The notes under the pieces were generated by a model, which was not told the origin of the DNA, did no database searches, and saw nothing but the letters and a program-made list of their open reading frames with translations. Positions 16,779 to 24,989 of a stretch of 64,000 bases of DNA are shown here, in pieces (positions within the stretch are counted from its first letter, which is position 1; each line of letters starts with the position of its first letter). The position numbers were made by a program, and so were the translations under genes. Source of the DNA: Candidatus Binatia bacterium (GTDB taxonomy: Bacteria > Desulfobacterota > Binatia > Bin18); NCBI GenBank assembly GCA_022820725.1, contig JAJEFA010000010.1, positions 1 through 64,000 of the forward strand, given 5' to 3'.

Positions 16779-18174
16779 CTAGCACATGCCGGAGGGCGTC
16801 CTCTAGATTTGGATAGCGAAAGGCATAGCCGGTCTGCATGAGAACCCGCGGCTCAACCCGGGTGCTGGCGAGCAGCAGTGCTTCGGCCATCTCGCCAAAG
16901 GCAAGCCGGGCCGCAAAGGCCGGGACGGGGAACAACGTCGGGCGGCCCAGGACCGTACCAAGCGTCCGGGTGTATTCCCGATTCGTCACGGCCTCAGGAC
17001 ACACCGTATTGACCGGACCGCTGACCTCGTCGTTGGTGATGGCGTGCTGTATCACCCCGACAACGTCGTCCAGGGCAATACAGCTCATATACTGTGTGCC
17101 CGCACCAATAACGCCGCCCAGGCCGAGTTGAAACGGCAAAAGCATTTTTTTCAGTGCGCCGCCGGCAGGACTGAGGACAATCCCAATCCGCAGCAGGGCG
17201 GTCCGTAGGCCCGTTTCGGCCAGCCCGGTCGCAGCAGCTTCCCAGTCCCGACAGGCCTCGGCCAGAAACCCCGCCCCCGACCCGCTTTCTTCAGTCAGGG
17301 TTTCGTCGCCACGATCTCCGTAATACCCAATCGCAGAGGCACCGACGAAGACCTTGGGCGGTTGGGCGCACTGTGTCAGCGCTTCGCACAGCACCTGGGT
17401 TCCATTGACCCGGCTGTCCCGAATACGGCGTTTGCGCTCGGGAGTCCAGCGTCCAGAGGCGATGTTCTCTCCGGCCAGATGGACAACCGCGTCAAACCCT
17501 TCCAACCCGGCCCGATCAATCGTTCCAGCAGCCGGAGACCAGGCGACTTCCCTGTCTTCCACACGCGCCCGGTCCTTTCGGACCAAGCGCGTGACGCTAT
17601 GCCCACCTGTTGTAAGGAAAGGGATAAGCGCGGAGCCAACCAAACCGCCTGCACCGGAGACAAGTACCTTCATCGGTCTTCCTCCCTCGTTTAACTGATT
17701 GGGCTGTCGATTATGGTAATGAGCAAGCACGTCCTGGCGCGTCACCTGATGCCGATAGGTAAAGAGCCGCGCTAATTTCCGCCTAGTCCATGCGCCACCG
17801 AGTATCTGACCCAGACGCCCGCCCGGCAGTGCGTATTCAATCCGATCCTCTAAAATACAACTTTCCCGTTCGTCCGCTTCAATCCGATGGGTATGCTCCC
17901 AGTGGGCAAAAGGGCCGGAGATTTGGACATCTCGGAATTGGACTCCTGCTTCATAGCCACGATGTTCGGCAACCCATTGTCGGGAAACCGGACCAAGCCC
18001 CATGCGCAGTACCACTCGCCCACCGTTTTCAATGCCACCGCGGCGTTCAATAATTTCCACCGACTCCCAGGGCGGAGTGAGGCGTGTGAGCGCCCCAGGC
18101 CGTGCGTGCCATGCAAAGACTTCAGCCGCTGGCGCGGGAATATGCACCCGGCGGATAAAAACCTCCGTTCTCAT
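16753..18174 (-). CDS. SRPBCC domain - NAD(P)-dependent epimerase (TIGR01777-like) fusion
   Basis: The 473-residue protein has two parts. Residues 1-150 are an SRPBCC (START/Bet v 1-like) domain: FIRRVHIPAPAAEVFAWHARPGALTRLTPPWE, RHQVTRQDVLAHY. Residues 167-470 are a YfcH-like extended SDR: MKVLVSGAGGLVGSALIPFLTTGGHSV (Rossmann GxxGxxG), VVHLAGENIASGRWT, VFVGASAIGYYGDRG, ACRDWEAAATGLAETGLRTALLRIGIVLSPAGGALKKM, ALLLASTRVEPRVLMQTGYAFRYPNLEDAL. The SRPBCC-YfcH fusion occurs in several bacteria, but its substrate is unknown. The start overlaps the stop of the AttH-like gene by 4 bases (ATGA), which implies translational coupling. Its final residues come from the adjacent repeat. Confidence 0.85.
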   Translation of the reverse strand: MRTEVFIRRVHIPAPAAEVFAWHARPGALTRLTPPWESVEIIERRGGIENGGRVVLRMGLGPVSRQWVAEHRGYEAGVQFRDVQISGPFAHWEHTHRIEADERESCILEDRIEYALPGGRLGQILGGAWTRRKLARLFTYRHQVTRQDVLAHYHNRQPNQLNEGGRPMKVLVSGAGGLVGSALIPFLTTGGHSVTRLVRKDRARVEDREVAWSPAAGTIDRAGLEGFDAVVHLAGENIASGRWTPERKRRIRDSRVNGTQVLCEALTQCAQPPKVFVGASAIGYYGDRGDETLTEESGSGAGFLAEACRDWEAAATGLAETGLRTALLRIGIVLSPAGGALKKMLLPFQLGLGGVIGAGTQYMSCIALDDVVGVIQHAITNDEVSGPVNTVCPEAVTNREYTRTLGTVLGRPTLFPVPAFAARLAFGEMAEALLLASTRVEPRVLMQTGYAFRYPNLEDALRHVLGKGLGERG

Positions 18175-19376
18175 GACATCCTGCCAAACACCGCGGAGCC
18201 TGCCTTTTTTTCCCCATAACCGGTCAGCTCAACGTAGCCGTCGCCGTCAAGTGGACGCCCTTGCACTGTCCCACTCGCGCGGACCGCGCCTTCCCAGTAT
18301 CGAATCAGGGTGTGCATTTCCTGGTCGGCCATATACGGCGTAATCTTCAGGTCAATCGCCTCGCCCGGAATACGCACCCGCCATTTGGCCGGGTATGTGG
18401 TTCCGTCAGCCGGACTCTGCCAAGTTTGCAGCACCTCGATCTGAAAGTCCGTCGCAGTCAGGGTGCGCGGTGTCCCATCCGCATCGACCAGGGTCCCACT
18501 GCTGAGGGGATGGACATCGCCCGATTGCTGGCGTACCTGATAGACCATCAATTCTTGTCCGTCTGTGAGCTGAAGGGCAAACCAGTCCCAGCCCTGGAGC
18601 GTGTCGTCCAGCACGCTCGTACTCCATTCCCGGTCCATCCAGCTCAGCCCCTGCACCTGGAATTCTTCGTCGCCCAATCGAACGACACCGGTCGAGCGCA
18701 GACGGGTGAGGGAATAATAATACGACGCCTGACCTGGGGCAGCACCTTTCTGACTCAGTCCGTTCCGGCCGTGCAGAACGATAGGCTTGTCTGACACCAG
18801 CCTCAGGTCCAGGACCACATCCTGTTCTGCCGCAGAGAGCTGCATGGACACGGGTTGCCCCACAGCTGTCTCCCCAGTGATCGACCAGTCTTCGAGCCAG
18901 ACGCGAAAGGGGACGGCCGACGCTCCGGCCAAGCCAAGCGTCGCTCGACTCAAACGCTGAAAGGCGTGAAAACGTTGCGCCGCTACGTCGCTCAGCGCGA
19001 AATGGGCCATATACACGTCCCGCGTGCCCCAGGCCGAGGCACGCTCAGCCTGGTCTGGTGGCGCGGTCAGGGCCGTGCGGAAGAACGTGAGCTGGAATCC
19101 GAAATGGCGGCCCTCGGCAGACTTCAGATTGCCGGTGTAATACCACCACTCCGTCCGGTAGGCCGGATGTGGCCCGTGGTCGTCAGGGAATTGAAATTCT
19201 CGCGGGTGATCCGCTCGCGCAAAGCCGGCCAACTCCCCGCCCAGCACCTGACCGAGCGACAGCCTGGGTTCCGTGATTGTATAGTCAGGCGCTTGCCCGA
19301 CGAGATACCACTGCCCTACTCCGATCAGGACGGCCAGCGTCAAAAGGATTGCCATGATACGCGGGAAGGGGCTCAT
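18171..19376 (-). CDS. AttH/carotenoid 1,2-hydratase-like lipocalin protein
   Basis: The 401-residue protein has an N-terminal hydrophobic signal anchor (MAILLTLAVLIGVGQWYL) and the AttH/CrtC signature HPAYRTEWWYYTGNLKSAEGRHFGFQLTFFR. It continues MAHFALSDVAAQRFHAFQRLSR, YYYSLTRLRSTGVVRLG, VQGLSWMDREWSTSVLDDTLQGWDWFALQLTDGQELMVYQVRQ and a C-terminal YWEGAVRASGTVQGRPLDGDGYVELTGYG. These blocks are shared by hydroxyneurosporene synthase-like and AttH proteins. With the ABC permease 14 bases upstream and the ATPase before it, this matches the AttEFGH arrangement. AttH is therefore preferred to a carotenoid enzyme, and no carotenoid gene is nearby. It probably acts in the periplasm on a lipidic ligand. 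Confidence 0.85.
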   Translation of the reverse strand: MSPFPRIMAILLTLAVLIGVGQWYLVGQAPDYTITEPRLSLGQVLGGELAGFARADHPREFQFPDDHGPHPAYRTEWWYYTGNLKSAEGRHFGFQLTFFRTALTAPPDQAERASAWGTRDVYMAHFALSDVAAQRFHAFQRLSRATLGLAGASAVPFRVWLEDWSITGETAVGQPVSMQLSAAEQDVVLDLRLVSDKPIVLHGRNGLSQKGAAPGQASYYYSLTRLRSTGVVRLGDEEFQVQGLSWMDREWSTSVLDDTLQGWDWFALQLTDGQELMVYQVRQQSGDVHPLSSGTLVDADGTPRTLTATDFQIEVLQTWQSPADGTTYPAKWRVRIPGEAIDLKITPYMADQEMHTLIRYWEGAVRASGTVQGRPLDGDGYVELTGYGEKKAGSAVFGRMS

Positions 19377-19390
19377 TCGACTCTCACCCT

Positions 19391-21946
19391 TTATTCATTA
19401 CGTAAAGCTAGTGCTGGTGAGGTCCGGGCCATGCGCAGAGCCGGGTAGAGGCCGGCCAGCAGCGCGGCCACCACCGCCATGACAATCGCCTGCACAAGGA
19501 TTTCCGGGGCAATCCCTATTTGCAGGGTCCAGCCAAACGAGCGCCGATTGATCACCAAGACCAAAATCAGCGCCAACCCGACCCCGACAGGCACGGCCAG
19601 CAGACCGGCAATCAGACCCATCAAGCCGGTTTGCGAGGTCATGAGTCCCCAGACCTGACCGGGGGTATAGCCGATCGCCCGCAGCACCCCAAGTTCACGT
19701 GCCCGTTCAAGCTGAAGGGCCATCAGCGCGCTCAATACCCCGATGAAGGCCACCACCGTGGTGAGTAAATGGAGGACGGTTGTGATGGTAAAGGTTCGAT
19801 CAAAGATTTCGAGCGAGGCTTGGCGCAAAGTCCGGTTTGAGCGGATGAGGACATCGTGCTCTGCCCCGGCCAGCCTGCGGAGCGATGCGACGAGGTGGTC
19901 AACATCCATGTTCGGCTCTGCATACACGCCGAGGGAGGAGACCTTTGCATCCTGCCACCATTGGTCATAGGTACGCCGACTCATCATCACGATGCCTTGA
20001 TCCGAGCCATAATCCGTAAAAATCCCGACAACCCGAAACGCGCGCTCACCCCGGTCCGTGCGTAGTTGCAGCGCATCATCGAGGCTCAGCTGATGCCGAT
20101 AGGCATAGGGCTCGGAGATAATGACCGCCGCCTCGTTCTGAAACGCCGGCCAGATGGCTTGCGGCTCACCGGCAATAAACGTAAAGGCCGCATAGCTGCG
20201 TTCCGCCAAGTCAATGGCGACCAGTTGGGTAAGACCCAGATGGGATTCGACCTGAAGCCCTCGATAGGTGTTCACCCGCGCAATATCGGGAGCGGATGCC
20301 AGTCGCTGCACCAGCGCTGGATCGAGCGTGGAATCACTCCGGCGGGCAATCAGGCTTGGCGGGGCAATATAGACATCGGCGTGGAGTGAGGACTCCAGCC
20401 AACGCACGACAGTCTGGCGAAAGCTCTGCACCATGATGCCCACGCCAACCGTTACAGACACGGCTACCATCAGCGCGGCAATCGCCACCGCAGTCCGGCT
20501 CAACGTGGCCACCACGCTCCGTCCGCACAAGCGTCCGAGCGTACCGCCCCACGCATTCAACAACGGTTGGAGTAGACGGATGCAGCCAACGGTCGTCAGC
20601 GGTGTCATCAGTACGCAGCCGAGGAGAACGCCAAATAGGGAACCGAAACTCAGTAGTAAATTCGTACCCGACAGCCAGAGACCACCGAGTCCGGCAGCGA
20701 GCGCCAGCAGACCCAGGAGCATCGTTCGCGGTGCGGTTTGCCGAGCGTGTGTCTCCAGACTTGAACGCTGCAAGGTTACGCGCGGAGGTGTCGCTGTGGC
20801 TTCCCAGGCCGGCCGGAGTGCGGCCAGCAGACTGGCCCCGATGCCGAGCGCTATGCCTTTGCCGAGCACGACCGGGGTCAGCGTGAGTTCACGCACGGTC
20901 AAGACAAAGTACAGATCGGTAATCGTCCGCGTCACGAGCTGCACCAAGCCGTGGCTGAGTAAAATCCCCAGGCCAATACCGGCGACTGTCCCCACCCCAC
21001 CCATGAACACGGCTTCACCCAGAACCAAGAGACAAATCTCACGGCGAGTTACGCCTTGGGTGCGCAGCAGGCCGAGTAGGCCCCGTCGCTGGACCACGGA
21101 GAAGGTCATAGTGTTATAAATGAGGAACGCCCCGACAATCAGCGCGAGCAGGCTCAGGGCCGTCAGATTGAGTTGGAAGGCGCGCGTCATCTGTTCGATG
21201 GCCTGAGAGCGGCCGCGCGACGACAGGATTTCCACCCCGGCGGGCAAAAGCCGACGAATCGTTGCCAGTATCTTTTGCCCGTCCTCACCCTCAGGCACCA
21301 AGACATCAATCCGGCTTAACTGGCCGACCAGCCCCAGGATTTCTTGAGCCGTGGCAATATCCGTTATGAGCAGATTCTCCACTGCGCTGGCGACCCGGCT
21401 CTCAGGCGGGTCGAGTAAGCCCACCAAGGTTACTACTTGATGCCGAGTGCCAACCCGGACGCTGAGTCGGTCTCCAATATCGAGACCAAGATGTCGAGCA
21501 GTACGAGCGGCAATCAGGCCGGTGGCCGGCTGGGTCAGAAAGGCGAGAAAGTTGTCGTCGGAGGCCGCGCCTGCGCTGCTGAGATACGGACGGAAGGGGG
21601 ATTCCGCAAAAGCATCAACCCCGAGCAGATGAAAAATCCGGCCGGGATAGTCTGTCGCGGCGACATCGCTTTCCACCACGGGTGCAATAGCCCGGACTTT
21701 CCCCGTCAGCCGCAGACGGCGATACACCTCCTCGGGTACTCCATTTGGTCCCCCGACAATTTGATGCGTCGCCCGTCCGACGATGCTCTGGGTTGCCAGC
21801 AAAAAGGCCCGATGGGCACTCTCGTTTGCCACGTCAATCGCCACCACGACGGCAACTCCAAGGGCAACGCCCAGCAGCGCTAAGCCGACCTGCCAGGCAT
21901 GGTGCTGTAAATAGCGGAGGCTGGAACGCCACAACAGCCAACTCAT
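19391..21946 (-). CDS. FtsX-like ABC transporter permease (AttF/AttG-type, fused halves)
   Basis: At 851 residues it has the double FtsX layout: an N-terminal helix, a large periplasmic MacB-like domain (about 40-230), three membrane helices near 255-375, a central helical link (about 405-485), a second periplasmic domain (about 505-690) and three final helices ending [21 protein letters not shown]. Membrane blocks [33 protein letters not shown] and [24 protein letters not shown] are typical of LolE/MacB-type permeases, which work by mechanotransmission and do not carry solutes through the membrane. The start overlaps the ATPase stop by 4 bases. In attachment-type operons AttF and AttG can be separate; here one polypeptide carries both halves. 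Confidence 0.9.
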   Translation of the reverse strand: MSWLLWRSSLRYLQHHAWQVGLALLGVALGVAVVVAIDVANESAHRAFLLATQSIVGRATHQIVGGPNGVPEEVYRRLRLTGKVRAIAPVVESDVAATDYPGRIFHLLGVDAFAESPFRPYLSSAGAASDDNFLAFLTQPATGLIAARTARHLGLDIGDRLSVRVGTRHQVVTLVGLLDPPESRVASAVENLLITDIATAQEILGLVGQLSRIDVLVPEGEDGQKILATIRRLLPAGVEILSSRGRSQAIEQMTRAFQLNLTALSLLALIVGAFLIYNTMTFSVVQRRGLLGLLRTQGVTRREICLLVLGEAVFMGGVGTVAGIGLGILLSHGLVQLVTRTITDLYFVLTVRELTLTPVVLGKGIALGIGASLLAALRPAWEATATPPRVTLQRSSLETHARQTAPRTMLLGLLALAAGLGGLWLSGTNLLLSFGSLFGVLLGCVLMTPLTTVGCIRLLQPLLNAWGGTLGRLCGRSVVATLSRTAVAIAALMVAVSVTVGVGIMVQSFRQTVVRWLESSLHADVYIAPPSLIARRSDSTLDPALVQRLASAPDIARVNTYRGLQVESHLGLTQLVAIDLAERSYAAFTFIAGEPQAIWPAFQNEAAVIISEPYAYRHQLSLDDALQLRTDRGERAFRVVGIFTDYGSDQGIVMMSRRTYDQWWQDAKVSSLGVYAEPNMDVDHLVASLRRLAGAEHDVLIRSNRTLRQASLEIFDRTFTITTVLHLLTTVVAFIGVLSALMALQLERARELGVLRAIGYTPGQVWGLMTSQTGLMGLIAGLLAVPVGVGLALILVLVINRRSFGWTLQIGIAPEILVQAIVMAVVAALLAGLYPALRMARTSPALALRNE

Positions 21947-22680
21947 CCGGCGGCCTCGGCAGGATAGTCACGCGCCACCACTTGACCGGCGTGCAGTGTG
22001 AGCAAACGGTCGGCGACCCCAATCACCTCGGGGCTGTGGGTGACCATGATCAGCGTTTTGCCGCGTTGTCGGGTCAGTCGGTCCAGCAACTCAAGCACCC
22101 GCCGCCCGGTCTCAAGATCAAGGTTGCCGGTCGGCTCGTCGGCCAGCAGCAGCAGCGGGTCGTGGATCAGGGCCCGGGCTATGGCGACGCGCTGTTGTTC
22201 GCCTCCGGACAGACGGTCGGGAAAGCTCCGGGCACGATCTGCCAGGCCGACGACCTCAAGCAGGTCGTTGGCCCGGCCTCGCTCTGCCGACCCTGTACGG
22301 CCGTTGAGTTCCAGTGGCAGGAATAGATTTTCTTCGACCGACAAGGTCGGAATCAAATTAAAAAACTGAAAGATAAAACCAATATGTACGCGACGGAACA
22401 ACGTCCGCTCGCGTTCACTGAGCCGGGTCAGATTCACTTCACCCTGATCGGTGGAAAAGACGACTTCACCGCTGGTCGGCAGGTCGATACCGCTCAGCAC
22501 ATTGAGGAGGGTGGATTTCCCTGACCCACTCCGTCCGAGCAACACCACAAACTCGCCGGACTGAATGGATAAATTGACCTGCCGCAAGACCGGATGGAGG
22601 CGTTCGCCTTCCTGATACACCTTGGCCAGGTCCCGTAATGCAATAAGCGGCCGACCCCCCATCTTCTCCTCACTACTCAT
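21943..22680 (-). CDS. ABC transporter ATPase (LolD/MacB type, AttE-like)
   Basis: The 245-residue ATPase shows Walker A ([16 protein letters not shown]), the Q-loop ([19 protein letters not shown]), the signature [19 protein letters not shown], Walker B ([13 protein letters not shown]) and the H-loop ([10 protein letters not shown]). These assign it to the MacB/LolD class that pairs with FtsX-like permeases. The ATG at 22680 is chosen because a strong ribosome site (GGAGGAAGGAG) precedes it. A longer reading frame would begin inside a G-rich repeat. It is the first gene of an operon running ATPase, permease, AttH-like protein, SRPBCC-epimerase and DUF4149. Its 5' leader would contain a G-run tract. 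Confidence 0.93.
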   Translation of the reverse strand: MSSEEKMGGRPLIALRDLAKVYQEGERLHPVLRQVNLSIQSGEFVVLLGRSGSGKSTLLNVLSGIDLPTSGEVVFSTDQGEVNLTRLSERERTLFRRVHIGFIFQFFNLIPTLSVEENLFLPLELNGRTGSAERGRANDLLEVVGLADRARSFPDRLSGGEQQRVAIARALIHDPLLLLADEPTGNLDLETGRRVLELLDRLTRQRGKTLIMVTHSPEVIGVADRLLTLHAGQVVARDYPAEAAG

Positions 22681-22692
22681 CTGACTCCTTCC

Positions 22693-22725
22693 TCCCCCCA
22701 ATCCCCAACCCCTAACCCCCTTCCC
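22693..22725 (-). repeat. G-run tract in the leader of the ABC operon
   Basis: In the transcript direction of the ATPase gene this reads as GGGAAGGGGG, TTAGGGG, TTGGGG and ATTGGGGGG units, immediately before the ribosome site. It is half of the G-run/C-run family seen at 12957 and 16710. Four or more G runs in a row could form an RNA G-quadruplex close to the start codon. Confidence 0.65.
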
Positions 22726-22870
22726 ATTGTATAGACGTGACACAAACTGAGAAGCCCTCCGGTTATTGTGGGGATAGTGTTGAGAGCATAGACTTGTGCT
22801 ATACGGCGATGACCGACCAAACCCGTGTAGTGGCGCGAGTCTGGTGCGTCTCGACCGAACCCCGCCTCCT

Positions 22871-23401
22871 ATGGTTCACCCCTTCATCAACATCGCCTCG
22901 TTTTACCTCGGCTGGTTTGCCTGTATCCTGGGCGCTACGCACAGCATGCCGTGGCTTGGCGTACTGGTCATGGCCACGTTGCTGGCCCTGCACCTCTTTT
23001 TTACGACAAATCGTACGCAGGAATTACGTTTCATACTGGTCACGGGCCTGCTCGGGACCAGTCTGGATTCGCTGCTCATGCTGAGCGGTCTGTACACATT
23101 TACGAATCACACTCTCTCGTGGCTGTGTCCGGGATGGATGACGGCGCTGTGGATGGGGTTTGCCTCAACCTTCAACCACTCTATGCGCTGGCTGCACGGA
23201 CGCTATCGCCTGGCCTGTCTCTTTGGTGCGATGGGTGGGCCGCTGAGCTATTACGCCGGCGTACGTCTGGGTGCGCTGAGCTTTGTCCCTTCTACGGGAG
23301 TCACGCTGATGATCCTGGCAGCCGTGTGGAGTCTCGTCGTTCCCGGCCTCCTGTGGCTGGCCCACGCCATGTCATCCCAGGTCAACCCAGAAGAGCGGTG
23401 A
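22871..23401 (+). CDS. DUF2878-like membrane protein
   Basis: The 176-residue protein has about five to six membrane segments: [105 protein letters not shown] and [22 protein letters not shown]. The pattern, including the central W-M-x-F-x-x-x-x-x-H-S and GGPLSYYAG block, matches DUF2878. The function is unknown. The ATG at 22871 begins the conserved part, and no ribosome site is evident. It is convergent with the SRPBCC gene and overlaps its 3' end by 20 bases. Confidence 0.72.
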   Translation: MVHPFINIASFYLGWFACILGATHSMPWLGVLVMATLLALHLFFTTNRTQELRFILVTGLLGTSLDSLLMLSGLYTFTNHTLSWLCPGWMTALWMGFASTFNHSMRWLHGRYRLACLFGAMGGPLSYYAGVRLGALSFVPSTGVTLMILAAVWSLVVPGLLWLAHAMSSQVNPEER

Positions 23402-23840
23402 TTGCCTTCCGGCGGTAATCAAAGATGCGTTCCAGCATACGGGCGACAAAGAGTTTTTGAGCCAGAGTGCCAAGAATGCCGTACGGGATATCGTAATCCA
23501 CCACATCCCGCATCAGGGTTCCATCGCCACCCGCTGAGAACTCATGCAGATGCACCCATCGCTTATACGGTCCGGAGAGTTGGCTATCGACAAAGCCGTG
23601 CGGGGGGGCATAGTCCTCTATTCGCGTAGTCCACTGGATAGGAACACCGACGAGTCTGAGATGATATTCAATACGCGCGCCGGTCTGCATGGTGACGGGC
23701 AATGGAGTCAGAATATGAAAATGCAAAAACGGCGGAGTAATACGCTCCAGGTTTCCCGCATCAGCGAAAAATGAGAAAACGGTTTCAAGCGGTTGTGGAA
23801 TGCGCTGCACTCGCTCAAGTCGGTATCGAGCCGTCACCAT
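23382..23840 (-). CDS. SRPBCC (START/Bet v 1-like) family protein
   Basis: The 152-residue protein has the SRPBCC ligand-binding fold: RLERVQRIPQPLETVFSFFADAGNLERITPPFLHFHIL, IEYHLRLVGVPIQWTTRIEDYAPPHGFVDSQLSGPYKRWVHLHEFSAGGDGTLMRDVVDYDIPYG and a C-terminal helix [17 protein letters not shown]. The start is placed at the ATG at 23840. A longer open frame reaches 24251 but is not family-like and runs antisense through the DUF983 gene. It resembles the N-terminal half of the SRPBCC-epimerase fusion at 16753, so the window holds a free and a fused version. The ligand is unknown. Confidence 0.85.
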   Translation of the reverse strand: MVTARYRLERVQRIPQPLETVFSFFADAGNLERITPPFLHFHILTPLPVTMQTGARIEYHLRLVGVPIQWTTRIEDYAPPHGFVDSQLSGPYKRWVHLHEFSAGGDGTLMRDVVDYDIPYGILGTLAQKLFVARMLERIFDYRRKAITALLG

Positions 23841-23948
23841 TGTATCCAGCGTAGCGGATGAAAAGAGCCCGACAAGTAGATGGCGTGGGGCTGTTGTCGG
23901 CCCATAGCGAGGCAGGACAGCAAATGACCGCCTAGAAAGACCTCCCGT

Positions 23949-24335
23949 ATGCTCCGTCGCCTCCTGCCCATCCTCGGTCGCTGTCTCCGCCTTCAGTGTC
24001 CACGCTGTGGACAGGGCGGTCTGTTTGCGCGTGCCTTTACGCTCTTTGAGCATTGTCCGGTGTGTTCCCTGTCCTTTGAACCGGAACAGGGTTATTACGT
24101 GGGTGCAATTTATCTCAATTACGCTGCCACGGTGGTGATTGCCACACCCGGGTTTCTGGTCCTGGATTATTGGACGGATTGGTCGCTGACGCACCAAGTG
24201 CTGGTTTGGAGCGCTTTCGCCATCGGCTTTCCTATCCTGTGCTTCCGCCACTCAAAAAGCCTATGGCTGAGCCTGGATTATTTCTTCACCCAATCTTCCA
24301 GGGACGGAGAACGGCCGAACGCGACGGAGAGTTAG
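23949..24335 (+). CDS. DUF983 zinc-ribbon membrane protein
   Basis: The 128-residue protein has an N-terminal zinc-ribbon-like cysteine set (LRLQCPRCGQGGLFARAFTLFEHCPVCSLSFEPEQGYYVGAIYLNY) followed by two membrane segments (VVIATPGFLVLDYWTDW and VLVWSAFAIGFPILCF), the layout of DUF983. Homologues are often near cytochrome oxidase or SURF1 genes, but no such partner is seen here. The function is unknown. It is divergent from the SRPBCC gene. The start ATG is directly preceded by GACCTCCCGT, so no good ribosome site is visible. Confidence 0.85.
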   Translation: MLRRLLPILGRCLRLQCPRCGQGGLFARAFTLFEHCPVCSLSFEPEQGYYVGAIYLNYAATVVIATPGFLVLDYWTDWSLTHQVLVWSAFAIGFPILCFRHSKSLWLSLDYFFTQSSRDGERPNATES

Positions 24336-24408
24336 AGCCCATCGCCTTCTCGTTCAACACAAAATATCAAACGGATTGGGTCGAGGGTAGGCTGCTATTT
24401 GACCTAGG

Positions 24409-24807
24409 CTACCTGGGAGGCCTGTACGTCTTGCCCGGCGGGCTCTTGCGCATGCCCGGTCTTTTTTTGAACGAGACTCCATGCTTCTGGTAGAAACCCC
24501 AGAGCGTGCTAATGGCGACCTGCATCCCACGCTCCTGGGCAAAACGGGTCCGCAACTCCTCCAGTGTCAGGTTTCCTTTGTCTGTAACGAGGCCCAGCAG
24601 ATATTCCGCATGCATGTCGAGCTTCGACCCCACGGGATGGCCCTGCTTGTGTGCGGTCCGCTCTCCCGTCTCACGCCACCGGCGCACCCACCGCACGGCC
24701 GTCGCCGTGCCGATTCCGAAATGCACGGCCGCACTGCGCGCCGATCGGCCCGCCGCCACCGCGTCAAGCACCCGCTCCCGCAAATCCGACGAGTACGCTC
24801 TGCTCAT
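24409..24807 (-). pseudogene. IS630-family transposase remnant (N-terminal HTH part only)
   Basis: The 132-residue product starts [44 protein letters not shown], the helix-turn-helix of IS630-type transposases. It continues [37 protein letters not shown] and then stops after a short unrelated tail ([15 protein letters not shown]). In two-frame IS630 elements a DDE-bearing second part follows, and none is found in the next 70 bases before the DUF983 stop. The catalytic domain is therefore missing and the copy cannot transpose on its own. A good ribosome site (GAGGAGGGG) precedes the start. Clear terminal inverted repeats could not be defined. Confidence 0.8.
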
Positions 24808-24989
24808 ATAGCCCCTCCTCTCTTGATCTGGAGGCAAGCATCGCTCCCTTATGTTCCCCGTCAGCGGATTGGAATGTGATAACTGCCTCGGTGAGCCATA
24901 CAGGCCGCTTGCATGGACAAATCGAATATATGCATTCTGTATGCATGTCAACAGTATTTGACTGCGATTACGCTAGCGATGCAGTCTTT

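Noticed and set aside
18171..19376. Carotenoid 1,2-hydratase (crtC) identity
   Set aside because: The fold is shared, but there is no carotenoid gene nearby and the ABC partner genes match the AttEFGH arrangement, so AttH-like is the better reading.
23841..24251. N-terminal extension of the minus-strand SRPBCC gene
   Set aside because: The extra 137 codons do not resemble SRPBCC proteins and run antisense through the well-supported DUF983 gene. The ATG at 23840 fits the family start.
24830..24989. Terminal inverted repeats or target duplication of the IS630 remnant
   Set aside because: ATGCATTCTGTATGCAT-like short repeats occur near 24930, but no matching end is found on the other side, so no element boundary can be claimed.
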